DNA of 64,000 nucleotides, taken from assembly GCA_017506865.1 (NCBI GenBank), contig JAFCMP010000049.1, forward strand, positions 310,001 through 374,000, given 5' to 3'. The position numbers and the translations under genes were made by a program. The stretch is from Tribonema minus. Lineage: Eukaryota > Sar > Xanthophyceae > Tribonematales > Tribonemataceae. The notes beneath the pieces were generated by a model. It was not told where the DNA came from and did not search any database. It saw only the letters and a program-made list of their open reading frames with translations. Positions 1 through 11,178 of the stretch are shown here, in pieces (positions within the stretch are counted from its first letter, which is position 1; the number at the start of each line of letters is the position of its first letter).

Positions 1-1619
1 ATGCCAATGATCAGCATATGCGTTGGCGGTAGCGTGCGCATGGGGGGTTCATGTTTCCAGCCCAGTGATGATTGGCAGATAAGTGCTAGCCAACACACTG
101 TCAGAGCCTGTCATCATGTTGCCTGTAACCTCAAGTACTTCTAGTGCATTGAGAGAAAGTGGCATGCAGGCTGTATTTGAGGTACAGTACTTCCATGTCT
201 TTCAGCACGCCATTGTTGGTGGAACGCCAACGTGTTTCTGGCCACCATGCAGCAGTGTTTCATGCAAGAGGGAAATGTCAAAGTCAGATGCAAGTCACAG
301 CATCATGCCTGCAGCCTGAAAGCGTATGGCAAGTTGCAACAGACATTGTTGCCGCAGGAGCTTGACAGCCTTTCTTGCACAGTGCACATGTCTTGGACTT
401 TTTGAGTACCAGTCTACAAAGACCTGACATTGCCTAGGGTACATGAATATGATATTAAAAGTGACTGGTTTGAATTTGATTGTGGCAACAGCAAATTGCG
501 TCTACAACATGACACCAGTGTTCTGCCCCACCATCACTTTTACTTTCATATGCCACCCCCTGCGTTGGTCCTGTGCAGCTTGCTCATTTGCACAGGGGTG
601 TGCATCAGTGCACGGTTCCCTGGGTACAGCTGTCACCTCTGCAGCAGTGCGCCCCTCACAATTGGCCATTGCTCGCATGACCCCTATGCGTCAAAGCACG
701 GTCTGAGTGCATCGTGTGGCTATAGTATACATCACGGTCGCCGAGCGGTTATGCAAGGGCTCGCTGCGCCTGCCGAACTTTGGTGACCTGATAGATGGCG
801 TATGCCATGGCTGCAGTTTGCATCTCCCCTACCGCCAGCGGATTTGACGACGGCTGCGGCGGCCAGCGGCTGTGTTTCATGTGGACGATCTTGACACAGA
901 TAAGCAAGTGCTGGGTCGTGGTGTGTGTGTGTGTGCGGGAAGGGGGATATTGGTGCTGAAGCGTGGAGTCATTGGGTCTTGAAGTCACAGTTGAAGAAAC
1001 GTGGCAGTTTGCGATCACACGTTCGTGTGCGCCGCTGCGGGGTCTAATCCCTGGTGTCGCTCCACAGGCGATGGCGCGAGCTCACCAGTTTGTCACCATT
1101 CATGCCTATTCTGAGAAGCTGCCTGGTTCGCCTGTGTTGCGGCGAATCATGGATCGCACAACTGTTCGGCATGACTAAAGCTTTCGCGCGCGTTGATGCA
1201 CCTTTAGTCACGTGCAGGGTCCTGCTTTCGGCAGTAGAGAGGTGCCTCCACTGGACCCAAGTTAGCAGCGGCGCCCCGCCGTCACTCTCAAGGTGCGTGG
1301 GATGTCAACCGGGACACAAGTCCGCAGATATAGGGTCAGATTTGTGCTGTGTCCAACTTGCGATGTGCCCTGCCGATGGCGCAGCAACGAGGCTTCGCTT
1401 TGCAGTACAAACTCTCCGATCAACGGCTCTTGATCTTGGATAGCTGTTGATTCCCTCTGTTGAGCGCTTGCATCTTTGCGCTGTGCGAGCCTGAAAAGTG
1501 GCCAGAAGGAGGTCAAGATTGAAATGATTTGATCAGGAAACACAAGTGCCCTCCGTTTCTCTGACATCCTGCTTGCTGCTACCCTGATCAGTCACAGAGC
1601 CGACGAGTCGCTGCACAAA
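1..1619. other. Upstream flank, no convincing gene
   Basis: No exon with both a plausible splice frame and recognisable protein similarity was found before the protease start at 1620. A 101-codon minus-strand reading frame (1567 to 1262) is open and divergent from the protease, but it has no motif I recognise and no supporting codon or splice context. A GT dinucleotide run sits near 918-936. The stretch probably holds the 5' flank and promoter of the protease gene; no TATA-like element can be assigned with confidence. Confidence 0.4.
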
Positions 1620-4600
1620 ATGGCTCCTGCCGGCACAATACATGCGACGCTGCGCCGGCTCATTCTGCTATGGGCGGGACTGGTGTTGTGTCGGGCCGCA
1701 ACTATGGCTCCTTCGATAGCGCCATCGGCAGCACCATCGGCTGCGCCCTCTGTAGCTCCCGTTGGCTTCATAGACGACATGGCTGTTGACCCCACAAAAT
1801 ATAACTACAACATCGTGTTCACCGCGGATGTGCCCCCTCTCCTTCAGGTGCGCCAGATCAAGCTGCTGTTCCATAAACGCTTGCATGCTGCGGCACCGGG
1901 CTCCTCACGTTCCACACTGCAGTGCTAGCATCAACCATTGACGCTGTGAAAGTATGAGTATCTTCTCTTGCGCAATGTGATGCGCTGGTGCTGCCCCCAC
2001 TGCCTTGTGGTCCGTGCCGCTCAGAGCCATGCTTCAAGCGCAGTGTTCATGTTGCCTGTGGCGGTTGCTTGCTTTACTGGTGGACCGATATCGCCGCACA
2101 TTGCGACATTCACGGTACTGCGCCACAAGAATTGTCGCTTTGAGTTCGCCAACTTGTGCACAGCATGTCATCAGTCAGGGTCTCACCTGTCTGGCCCGGC
2201 TTTCTGCAACTGCATGCTGATCTGAGTTCTTGCGTGGCCACTACATTATGCAGACTGCAGTCCGGGAGGCTGCTGCAGCAATGGAAGACCTCATCACGGG
2301 TGACCTACCTGATGTACCCGCAATTACTCCCGGATCTGCGGCAGCGTACTGCAAAGACGGGCTTGGCGCAGCGGCCGAGGACGCTGCACAGTTGAAGGCA
2401 TGCGTAGATGAATCCGTTAAGCTGGGCTGGTAAGTGCTCGAGCTCTCGTTTGTGGCTCTGACGACTTTGCCCGTATACCACTGGCTGCGTCTGAACGCAG
2501 TTCACTACATAAGTGTTGCAGTCTAGTCTCAGACATGCTGCCACAATGCACATGCCCAGGAGGGCGACGCACGCACGCACCATTTACCTCTGCACAAAGA
2601 GGTAATTGTGTGTTGCCAGTAGCCATGCTGAGAGTGTGCTGAGCAGGTACAGCTGCCGTACAGCAGCACGTTTCAACTCGCCTGTGTTTGCACAAGCTTG
2701 AACAATCTCAGAGTCTGCTCGGCTACTCCAGGAGAAGCCTTCAGCGGCACAACGTGTACACTGCGTGAGTATTTGAGTAGGGTTGCACCAAAGCATATCT
2801 TAAAGTTTATTTATGAGTCAATTGAACCTTTTGTGGTGGACAGCATGCTCGGCATTGAGCAGACTCGCCACGTGCCCCACAAATATGTCCTTCGCGCAGC
2901 ATGTTAACGTGCTGAGGTGCTCAAGATGGTATTTCTGGTTGCCAATTGCGCCCCGAATATGCCGTACTTGCATGGCCAACTAGGTTTTTGTGCAACCCTG
3001 CATTTGAGCGACCAGCCGGGGCCATTGGCAAACCCATGAACTACTGCAGGGCATCACAAGCCCCCTTTCTCGTAAGCAGCCTCGCCCCCCCGGTCGTTGC
3101 CTCCGCCTACTGAAACCGCATGGCATCCCTTGGGGCCAGCACTGAAGCTGCATCGTACCATGCATGATCAACAAGCTGACCTGAGTGACTGCAATATGCC
3201 TTGATGGGTACATCAAGAGGCAGAGGGGATGGCTCAGTACCTACAGAGCACGCAATGATGCGAGTCACCTTGTGCAACAAAGTCCTAGGGTCAGTACAAT
3301 TGCACCACAGCCTTCTTCGTGCTGGACTGTTGACATCCTTAGCCGAAACATTTTCCGCAGCGCAAAGGACAAAGTTCCCTTAGTCCATCCGTACCTCATT
3401 TACCGTATGTGACACTGTCAGTGCGTAGCGGTGGTGCCTAGCTGCTGCAGGTGCAGGACAGTAGGACAGCACTGCAATGGCATGACGGGCGCCGCACAAG
3501 CATACAAGCTGCATAGGTTACATACTTCATTAGTCCATAGGGTTTCCGCCCCTCAAGCGGAAGTGAACAAGGCAATTTTGCAGATGGCACTTTCGGCATG
3601 GGTCATGGCGTACTGTGGCTTCGTCACGGACAGGGGGAAATGTAGTGAGGGGGGCGGTAGAAGATGATGTGGACAAGCTCGGAGATGGCTGGGTGGCTGG
3701 TAGCTTCTGATAGATATGTCAGCTAGTGATTGAGTTTGTGTGGACGTGAAAGACGGGCATTTTTGCGCCCTATGCAAGGTCTTGAAAAGTGAATACAGTA
3801 CAGACGAGTCAACCTCAGCTGCTGAACTCGGGTCCTTGAGTGGGCCTGCAGGGCTCCAGCTGTTGTCCGCATTGCCCGTTTGTGCGTTGTGCGGGCAAGT
3901 GCTGTTGCAGTGCGGTGGTTGTTTGGCGCAGGCCGACTCATCAGCCGGGGCAACACCACGAGTATGTTGCAAACGATAATTGTAGCTTCAGTTCAGCTGC
4001 TACATTGAGTACACGCAAGGTTGGCACGACTGCAGATGCGCAGTTTGTCAATGTGGTTTACACCAAACGCCTTTATATAACGACAAGCGCCATCAAGTCG
4101 GAAGTTGATACGTGACGAACGCTTGACAGTTCACACAGTCTGGTGCCATGTGATAAACGTGCACATGAGGCGGGAAGCCGACAGAGCTTTGAACTGGCGT
4201 GCAATCCTGCCAGTAGGATAAGAATCGGCAAACTCAACTCTACTGCAACGTCACCAACAAGATTGGGAGGCACCTGCATGTCTGCACGATGCCCTTTGCA
4301 GCAGAGCTTCCCCAGTGTGTTCACCATGAGGGAATGTCACCTCTACTATTCAATTCGACTGCTGTAGGAGCTTTCCTGCGCATGGGTCACATGCATCTCA
4401 CATCATGCCAGCATGACGCCGATGCAACGGCCCCTGTAACAATGCTGTGGCGGCTGTGGCACTAGGCTTTACATGCAATGTCATGGCACAAGGCCCTCAG
4501 CCATTGGCCTTGTGCCCCCAGCCAGCGTGCCGCTGATGCACCTGCCCGTTTGCGTGCGTCGCTGCCCAGGTTTGGCTCTGTTGTGGGCATGTTCGATCTC

Positions 4601-6568
4601 ACCGTGGAGAACACGCCGTTTTACGACGGGCCCATCGACGACATGCTCACGTTTGTCTACATGGACAACAACCTCCCCTTTGAAAGCCCACAAGGTGAGT
4701 CTGCCCCTTGCTCCCCATGTCGGACAGTAGCTCCAGATCTGCCCGTGGTTGAAGTTGAAGTTGTGTAGAGGAGCGCCTAGTAACACCACAACGATCTGTC
4801 ACAAGAAGGCATGCCACTCTGCCACTACCTATGTGCAGTTGGTGTGTCAACTGTCTGATAAGCCTAACAAGATTGACAGGTCTTAGCACTCACAGCACAC
4901 AGGTTTAACTTACTGGGGTCGGTCCTGGCTCCTCCTATCCCCGCCCTGCTTCTCCAGCCGCTCCTGCCAGCTGGTGCGTCTTGCTTGTCTTGTGTAAGTT
5001 TGCTGGCTGTGCTGGGTATGCGCGTTTGCGCTGGTAGCACGTGAACGCTGACCTGCTGCAATTGCCACAGCGGAGACTGAGCAATGCAACAAGAAGAAAC
5101 CGCGCATGCACACATCAGATGCGAGGACACCTGAGAAGCTGTCATACCACATGAGTTTGCTCGGGATCTGGTACTCGCCTCTATGCTGGCATGGTGGTCA
5201 TGTCTATGCTCGATGTCCGTCTCGCTTCCTCATGTGTAGCTGAAGGCAGATTAGCGTCTGGCATTACCAGGCAACATTGCCGCAAGCAAGCACTGCACTG
5301 CGCGCACATGTGAACTAAGTTCTTATTTGGTATAGGGCTGACATGGGCATAGGCCAGCCAATCCCCTCAGTGCTCCAGCTACTTCCACAGATCGCACACC
5401 AAATGGTATCTGGTGTAAGGCTGTCACTGGCATAGGCTAGCCAAAAGCCCCTCAGTGCTCCAGCTACTTCCATGGGTTTGCAGCTTTGGGATGTGTGTTG
5501 CAAGGTCGGCTCTAGCTCATGCAGCTATTGCCTTCCGCGGCTAAACCACACGTCGCACCAACTTGTCCCTGGTTTCTAGGTGTAGTCATCAGTAGCCATG
5601 AGACTCTCTGAGGTCCTACTACAAGCCAACGCTGAAAGTGCGTTCGCCTCCCCACGAACAATGACCACGGCACTGATGTGTAGGTGCATGTATATGTCTT
5701 GTCAACCTTTGCACCAAATATAGCTCGTTGATGTTTGTGTTGTTTGACATGCACGATTTGCCTTCATTGGCAGGACCTGCCGTTAGCTGTGGGGGGCAAT
5801 AGCTGCATAATCTAAGCCGACCTTGCAGCACACAACCCACAGAGTTGCAAACCTCACAATTTGCTATCACATGTCAATGGTGGTTGTCGCCCATAGGCAG
5901 TCATGAATCACGCACTCAACACAAGTTTCCCATGCGCCTGCCGAGCTGAAGCACATGCCTGCACAATGCAGATTTTTGAGGCCACGCGTGCTGTGCCCGT
6001 CATGCTGCGCGGGGTCTTCTTTGAAACTTCAGCATTATCTGACCACTCACTTGTTCAGAATAGTTACTTGTGTACACCTCTTCACAGCGCTCACTACTGC
6101 TGCACCATTTCCAGCTGCCATACCTAGGGTTGCACGCAAGACGCATTGACCACACAAGTACTGCTCTTAACAACGAGTGCACATGCTGCTGCGGACCACT
6201 ACCATAAGCCCTGTTGAGACTCTGAGCCAATGTGACCCCCCCCTCCCTGCCCCTCCCCCTCCTCCTCAGCTCCAGCGCAGCATCAGCCCCCCCCCCCCCC
6301 CCACGTAAATCAGGTCACCCCCCCCCCCGAAGTACCCAAAAGCGAACCCCTTCGCGCGCACCTGTCGGAGGGCTGCACGGGGGAGTCCGGCAGGTCGTTG
6401 TACGCAAAGCTGCTGGGGTCGCTGGAGATCTTGTCCGCGAGCGCGCGCACGAGCGCCTTCGCCTCCGCGTTTCCAATGTCCAGCGTGTACGCGTCCATCG
6501 CGGGAACGATTGCCACGCACGGCGACCACATGAGGAACAGCGCTGCGCTCGTGGCGCGTGGCGGCGGT

Positions 6569-6601
<33 letters not shown>

Positions 6602-9600
6602 AGCAGCAGAGGAGTGTGTGAACGTTGTGACCAGAAAGCGGCTGCACTGGCCAGAAGCATTGCAGGAGTGGTCGGCAGACTGCAGTGCGAGGTGCGCTTT
6701 GTGCTTCGGCGCACGCAGAAGCGGAAACCTGCGACGCGGCAGTTGGACTCATAAACAAACGCCGATGTATGCGACGGCGCAACCCTACCTATGAGTGAGC
6801 GCTGTACTACATGCAGCACTCTGAAATAGTTTGCTGTGCCACGTGACGTAGTGGAGTCGATAGATGCTAATTGTGGATCACTTTGAAGCCATTGCTGCTC
6901 CTCCGCCTGTGCAGGCTCTCGACAGTACACACTGAATGGCGCCACTGCATGTTATCTGACATCAACTACGTATGCTGCTTTAGACATGCAAAATCACACA
7001 ATGCCCTCGAGAAAATGATGACGTTTGTGCGTTGACAAGCTCGTAACGCACAGGTCATACATTCATTGCCGCAGTCTGCAGTGTGCCTGCGTAGGCCCTG
7101 GCTAGTACATGAACACACATGCAAGGATTTGCAACGCTCCGGGTTGTATGTTGCAAGGATGGCTCAAGCTTACTCAGCTCTTGCCTTCCACGGCTAACTC
7201 AGGTTGCACCAGCGAAGGTGCAGTCGGCCTCCGTCAAAACCACAAACTTTCAATGATTCAAGATTGGGTCACCCGGTGCAAAGATAGTAACTGGAACGCT
7301 CTCACTTGTTTATGTACATACATGTTGGCGCCACTGCGTGTTTGCTGACATCAACTAGCCATCCTTGTGTAACCCCCCCACCCCCTCCCCCCCACTTGCT
7401 GCCGCCCCCGCGCTCCCACAGTCTCTTCCCTCATGTATTCAGGGATCGTTTTCAGCAGAACGGCCGGGCAGGATGCGCCGTATAAGCGCCCCTTTTTGTC
7501 GGTCCTCGGCATCAACACGGCCCCGGAGGTGGTAGAGTACCTTGTCAAGGGCGGCGCGCTGGAGAAGTCGTTCTTGCACGAGATGCTGCACTCTGTGGGC
7601 ATCGGCAACAAGTGGCCAACCCCCGCCGGGTGCGGCAACCTCGAGCTGTGCAAGGCCACGGTGGAGAAGGAGGTCGACGCGGACGCCGAGGTCCGCCAGC
7701 CAATACCGTACACGCCCGCGGGCGCCGCGGCGCTGTGCAAGGCGGACGAGATCTACCGCAAGGAGTGCGCAGCGTCCGAGTGGTGCACGGCTAGGAACGG
7801 CGACATGCCGCTGCTCGTCGGTGAGTGGGCGCCAGATGATGGCTGCGTCGCGAGCAAGAGGAGGTCTTTCGCAAGTACGCCAACTTGCTGCTGGCATGCA
7901 TGGTTTAATGGCAGCCGAACGGCCAAATTATTGATTCACCTCTTGTTGCCAGAAGTGCGCGGCATCCGAATGGTGCATGGCCAGGAACGGCGACGTGCCG
8001 CTGCTCGTCGGTGAGTGAGCTCCCGAGGCAGCATCTGCTGAGCATAATGCTTTAATCTCTTTTTTGATGGGGGTTGCACGACGACGCATTTGGCCACACT
8101 GTGGCCCACACAAGAATGGCGTATTTGGGGCGCATGTGGCTTCCAGGAAGAGTGTTGCACGGTCAGAAATGACGACATGCCGCTGCTCGTCGGTGAGCGA
8201 GCGCTGGAGTCGGCATTCGGTGAGCATAATTTTTCTCTCCTCGACGGTGCCGCTGAGTGCTCACAGTACACGCGTCTTGCCGGTGCTCGTCGGCAAGTGA
8301 GCTCCAGAGCGAGCATGTGTTGAGCAGTTTTCATACTTCTCGAAGTATCTGATTTTGACGCTGCCGCTAACCGCCGGTAGTACTCTGCAACCGCCTAGTC
8401 ATCCTTCGGGTTTGCGCGAGTCTCCTAGGCCCTGTTGGTGAGCTGCCAGTTACGTCTGCAGCTGCCATGGCAATGTGCTGGTGAATTGGCAGTAGTGGGC
8501 ATTGATGGAGTGCTGCTGAGCCTTCACGCTCAGGATGCGAACCAGGGTTTGTGACGTACTGAGCTTTGTGCAATTTGGCGTGAGCATGGCATCTGCATGT
8601 GAGCGTACCACTACACAAACGAAGGCTGCGCACACAATCATGCAGTGCAACGTGCTGTGATTGCCAAGCCCGCTTGCTGACATTCGGCGCGGCTTCCAGT
8701 GCTGGCATCGCTTGCCAGTGCATGCGTGTGCTTGTCAGGCTCAAGACCGTGCTGATCATCGCATGCTGATAGTTTCATGTAGGGTTAGGGTCAGGGTGAG
8801 TCATGTGCATCAAGAACTCCATGCTCCTGTCAATCATATCATGGCTAACTGCGTTGCATCTCTGTTCGACGTTTGACATATCTGTTAATGTCGTAACTGA
8901 GGAATCAGCTACCGGGAGCGCGACATTGCTTGCTGACCTGCCTCTCTCCCCCCCCCCCATGCCCCCCTGCGCATTGCAGAATCAGCGGCTCCTGCCACCA
9001 AAGACGATCTCAACTTTGGCAGGTACGTATGTACGCATGGATGTATGTATGCATGCACGCATGTATGTATGTACGCATGTACGTATGTACGCATGTGTGT
9101 ATGTGTGCATGGACGCATGGACGCATGTATGTGTGCATGTATGTACTTACATGTATGTGTGCAGTATGTATGCAAGTATGTATGTAATTAATGGTACAAT
9201 CGAACTTCTGCCCTCAATCGCAGTAACTGCGCACACTGGCCCGAGGCGCAGTTGCCGGCGGAGATCATATCCACAAACGCCGCCGGCAAAAAGCCTTTTG
9301 GAGGCGCTCGTGGATTCCTTACAGCCGTCACAGCTGGAGCTCTAGACGATTTGGGTTACGAGGTGAGTTTTCATGCTCAGCAGTGCATAAACATGTTGCC
9401 CTTTGTTGCATTGGCTCTCTGTCGAAAATGATGATGACCGGGCATACCTAATGCTCAGCAAGCGGGTTACCCTTTGTTGCATTGGCTTCATGCCAGAAAT
9501 GACGATGACCTGGTGTAACTAATGCTCAGCAGACACGTGAGGTCTGCTATTCCGCCACTCTATGCATGGGCGAGGGCTCTGTGGTGCTTGCATGATTGGG

Positions 9601-11178
9601 GCCTGCTGCAGCCACAGGCGACACCACTGGCAGGTACGCGTTTGTAAAGTGCAGCGATGGTGCGGGCGGCTGTGAGCGTTCACTGCGCAGATGCCTGTAG
9701 TGTGACGATTCAGGCCGTGTTTGCACCACAAAGCGCAGGTCTTGTTAGGGCATCCAGTCTACAAATCCAGCAGTCGCAATTGCTTTGCACGAGCCCTTTG
9801 CGCTGCACTGTATCTCTCCTGTCATCGTAGGCGTATTGAATGAATGGACGTACCTCAGCCATCTCTTACCTGCTAGTGGGGCTACATCCCTGTCGTTGTC
9901 TTGCGTCGAGGGGTCCTGCAGGCTTTGAACACCCTGCCAGTGGCGAAGGTTATGTGTTGCACGACTCAGCTGAAGTGTCTGATGAAGTGATTGGAAGGGC
10001 TTGGGCAGCCCCAGCCGGCGCTTCATGTGGCATCCCTATGCTGCATGCTCGGCTTCCTGTAGTAGGGCTTACAACAAAGGAGCATATTCCGAAGTTTGCT
10101 TTTGAGTTCAAGTGCCCCTTTTTGTGCTGGAGTACCTACATGGTCGGGATTGAGCAGACGGACCACATGCGCATCAAATATGCCCGTCGCGCAGCATGTC
10201 TTCATGTTGAGGTTTGCTCAAGACGTGTACTTCTGTGGCCAGATACGCATTTGTGCAACCCTGACCTGTGGTGATGAGTGAAATGCTGAGATTGATTGAG
10301 GCGTGGGACTGTGCGTCCAGGAGTCACTGCGCTTCCAGGAGTCACGTCGTACAGGTTAGCGCAGTGACTCCTGGGTGCACGAAGTTATTTTCATGAGCTT
10401 CACAGTTACAAGGACTGCTCAGCGCTACATCAACTACTAGTCTATCCTAGGGCCGCCTCACGACAGGACCAGCAGCAGCCGGCAATTTGTTGTGACATTT
10501 CTGTGTCATGTGAAGCACCTGGTGTCTGGCTCACCTCTCGTGTGTCAGTGCTCTGTGTGGGCTGAGAGCAGCAAGAGCGTCATAGGCTACTAGCGCATTC
10601 TGTGAGTCAGATGCGATGCGCCGTTCAGCATAGCTGAATGCCGCATTCCTGCTGAATGGCCATGTTCACCTCTCACGCTTTTGTGACACACCTTGTCACT
10701 GCATGACGACGTGCCCGGTGCTCAAAGAATCTGTAACTGCTTTCATGAAGTGTAGACTGTGTACGTGTGTGTAGTCACTCCAGGTACTTGTACATCTGCA
10801 AGGCTGAGTGCGGACGTGTTTCAAAGTAAGCATGATGGCACTAAGTTGCTTCTAGAGAGGTACGGAGCACCTGCCCCAGATCTGCAGCCATGCGCACAGC
10901 TATTGCCATTCCATATGTGCTTGTCAAAGTCCACAGAAGTTGTGAGAGCTTTTCCTGGTGCCTCGCACCGCTACGAGCTACAGGACCACAGCATGCTCTC
11001 ATCCACTGTTGCTGGCACTGTCAGGCGTGCCTGCACTGCTCATGGCCACGCTGACAATTCTGCGCGCCGCTGCCTTTTTTTTTTTTGCTGACGTCTCCAG
11101 GTAAATTACGACAGCAAGGAGATCGACGACTTCGACCTCGTCAACAGCCGCATGAGGGAGCTCGACGGACTGCATTGA
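1620..11178 (+). CDS. Secreted leishmanolysin-like (M8-type) zinc metalloprotease, 7 exons
   Basis: Exons: 1620-1847, 2254-2429, 4570-4694, 7422-7820, 8980-9022, 9224-9362, 11101-11178. All junctions are GT-AG, phases agree, and the total is 1188 nt (395 aa plus stop). An N-terminal hydrophobic signal peptide (about residues 1-27) is followed by a short Ala/Pro/Ser repeat (about 28-48). A conserved-looking segment MEDLITGDLPDV lies in exon 2. The zinc site is HEMLHSVGIG (His228, Glu229, His232), an HExxHxxG metzincin motif. A later Cys-Ala-His-Trp (His328) fits the distant third zinc ligand of leishmanolysin-type enzymes. The C terminus has the family-like string GALDDLGYEVNY. Known for the family: extracellular or surface zinc endopeptidases. 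Family assignment is from motifs only. Oddities: the donor of the 7422-7820 exon is repeated three more times in the following intron, and only 12% of the 9.6-kb locus is coding. Confidence 0.78.
2780..2965 (+). repeat. Dispersed repeat, copy 1 (protease intron 2)
   Basis: About 190 bp in the intron between 2429 and 4570 is diverged but collinear with 10066-10262 in the last intron of the same gene. Shared blocks include the string around ATTGAGCAGAC (2859 and 10148), the CGCGCAGCATGT block (about 2894 and 10189) and GAGG..GCTCAAGA. No terminal inverted repeats or coding motif seen. It looks like a decayed interspersed element. Confidence 0.5.
4910..6660 (-). CDS. Possible small antisense gene inside the protease locus, two exons
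   Basis: On the minus strand, a GC-rich coding-looking exon runs from an ATG at 6660 (alternatives: an ATG at about 6530, or an upstream ATG at 6945) to a donor after 6362 (AG|gtgcgc). It joins in matching phase (2 to 1) to a second exon 4970-4910 with an AG acceptor and TAA stop. The protein would be about 119 aa. It has a Pro-rich run (possibly instead a polypyrimidine tract of an intron), a hydrophobic segment, then a hydrophilic part containing LDIGNAEAKALVRALADKI, and ends in a charged tail (WQERLEKQGGDRRSQ). I do not recognise the family. A hydrophobic stretch ending Ala-x-Asp-Ala could be a targeting signal (inference). The matching splice phase and high GC support it; the 1.4-kb intron and uncertain start weaken it. 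Confidence 0.4.
5335..5475 (+). repeat. Two-copy tandem repeat, ~74 bp unit
   Basis: Segments 5335-5392 and 5409-5475 are diverged direct copies sharing a core of CCCTCAGTGCTCCAGCTACT followed by TCCA, and an upstream GGGCTGACATGGGCATAGGC-like block. The location is intron 3 of the protease gene. No coding signal. Confidence 0.75.
5495..5875. repeat. Dispersed repeat, inverted copies
   Basis: The block at 5495-5560 (core TTGCAAGGTCGGCTCTAGCT, then an AGCTATTGCC-type string) recurs as a reverse complement at about 5770-5850 and, in direct orientation and longer form, at 7118-7350. The shared longer tract includes a GGTGCAAAG block and a TGTACATACATG-like block. The copies sit inside one protease intron, so it may be one element that was duplicated and inverted locally. 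No ends resembling terminal inverted repeats or target duplications could be fixed by eye. Confidence 0.5.
6937..7359 (+). repeat. Direct repeat flanking a dispersed element before exon 4
   Basis: The sequence TGGCGCCACTGC(A/G)TGTT followed by CTGACATCAACTA occurs at about 6937-6971 and again at about 7324-7358, 60 bp before the 3' splice site of the 7422-7820 exon. The part between 7118 and 7350 belongs to the dispersed repeat at 5495-5875. The arrangement could be a local tandem duplication of the intron 3' end or an insertion flanked by duplicated sequence. Confidence 0.5.
7767..8305 (+). repeat. Fourfold copies of protease exon 4 3' end and its splice donor
   Basis: The last ~55 nt of exon 4 plus its donor (G|gtgagt, 7821) is repeated in the intron. 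The second copy is at about 7953-8024 (donor 8011), the third at about 8140-8207 (donor 8193, gtgagc) and a partial fourth at 8272-8305 (gcaagt at 8293). The second copy even has an upstream AG with a pyrimidine-rich tract at 7939-7952, making a 58-nt pseudo-exon. Splicing any extra copy in would break the frame of the 395-aa model, so I take 7821 as the functional donor. Confidence 0.85.
9020..9186 (+). repeat. Tetranucleotide microsatellite (ATGT/ACGC type)
   Basis: Imperfect repeats of GTAC/GTAT/GCAT and ATGT tetramers fill almost the whole 201-bp intron between exons 8980-9022 and 9224-9362, beginning right at the splice donor (gtacgt). An open frame across it encodes only Met/Tyr/Val/Cys low-complexity sequence and is an artefact. 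Confidence 0.9.
9374..9533 (+). repeat. Two-copy tandem repeat, ~80 bp unit, near a splice donor
   Basis: Units 9374-9455 and 9456-9533 share CCCTTTGTTGCATTGGCT, an AAATGA(T/C)GATGACC block and TAATGCTCAGCA. They begin 11 bp after the donor of exon 9224-9362. Confidence 0.8.
10066..10262 (+). repeat. Dispersed repeat, copy 2 (protease last intron)
   Basis: Collinear diverged copy of 2780-2965. A 144-codon frame starting at 9840 runs through it but has no splice support or family motif and is treated as chance. Confidence 0.5.
10317..10374. repeat. Inverted repeat, 16-bp perfect arms
   Basis: Left arm CCAGGAGTCACTGCGC (10317-10332) and its exact reverse complement GCGCAGTGACTCCTGG (10359-10374) enclose a 26-nt loop. 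The loop contains a further direct copy of CCAGGAGTCAC. The pairing extends with mismatches to about 22 bp. It lies in the last intron of the protease gene. Confidence 0.85.

Noticed and set aside
1262..1567. 101-codon minus-strand frame upstream of the protease
   Set aside because: No family motif, no splice context and ordinary composition; probably chance.
8779..8800. Telomere-like TAGGGTTAGGGTCAGGG string
   Set aside because: Only about two and a half units inside a protease intron; too short to call an interstitial telomere.
8909..9187. Open frames rich in Met/Tyr/His on both strands
   Set aside because: Products of the tetranucleotide microsatellite in the 201-bp intron.
9840..10274. 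144-codon plus-strand open frame
   Set aside because: Runs through a dispersed repeat also found at 2780-2965; no motif, and no matching splice phase with the protease exons on either side.
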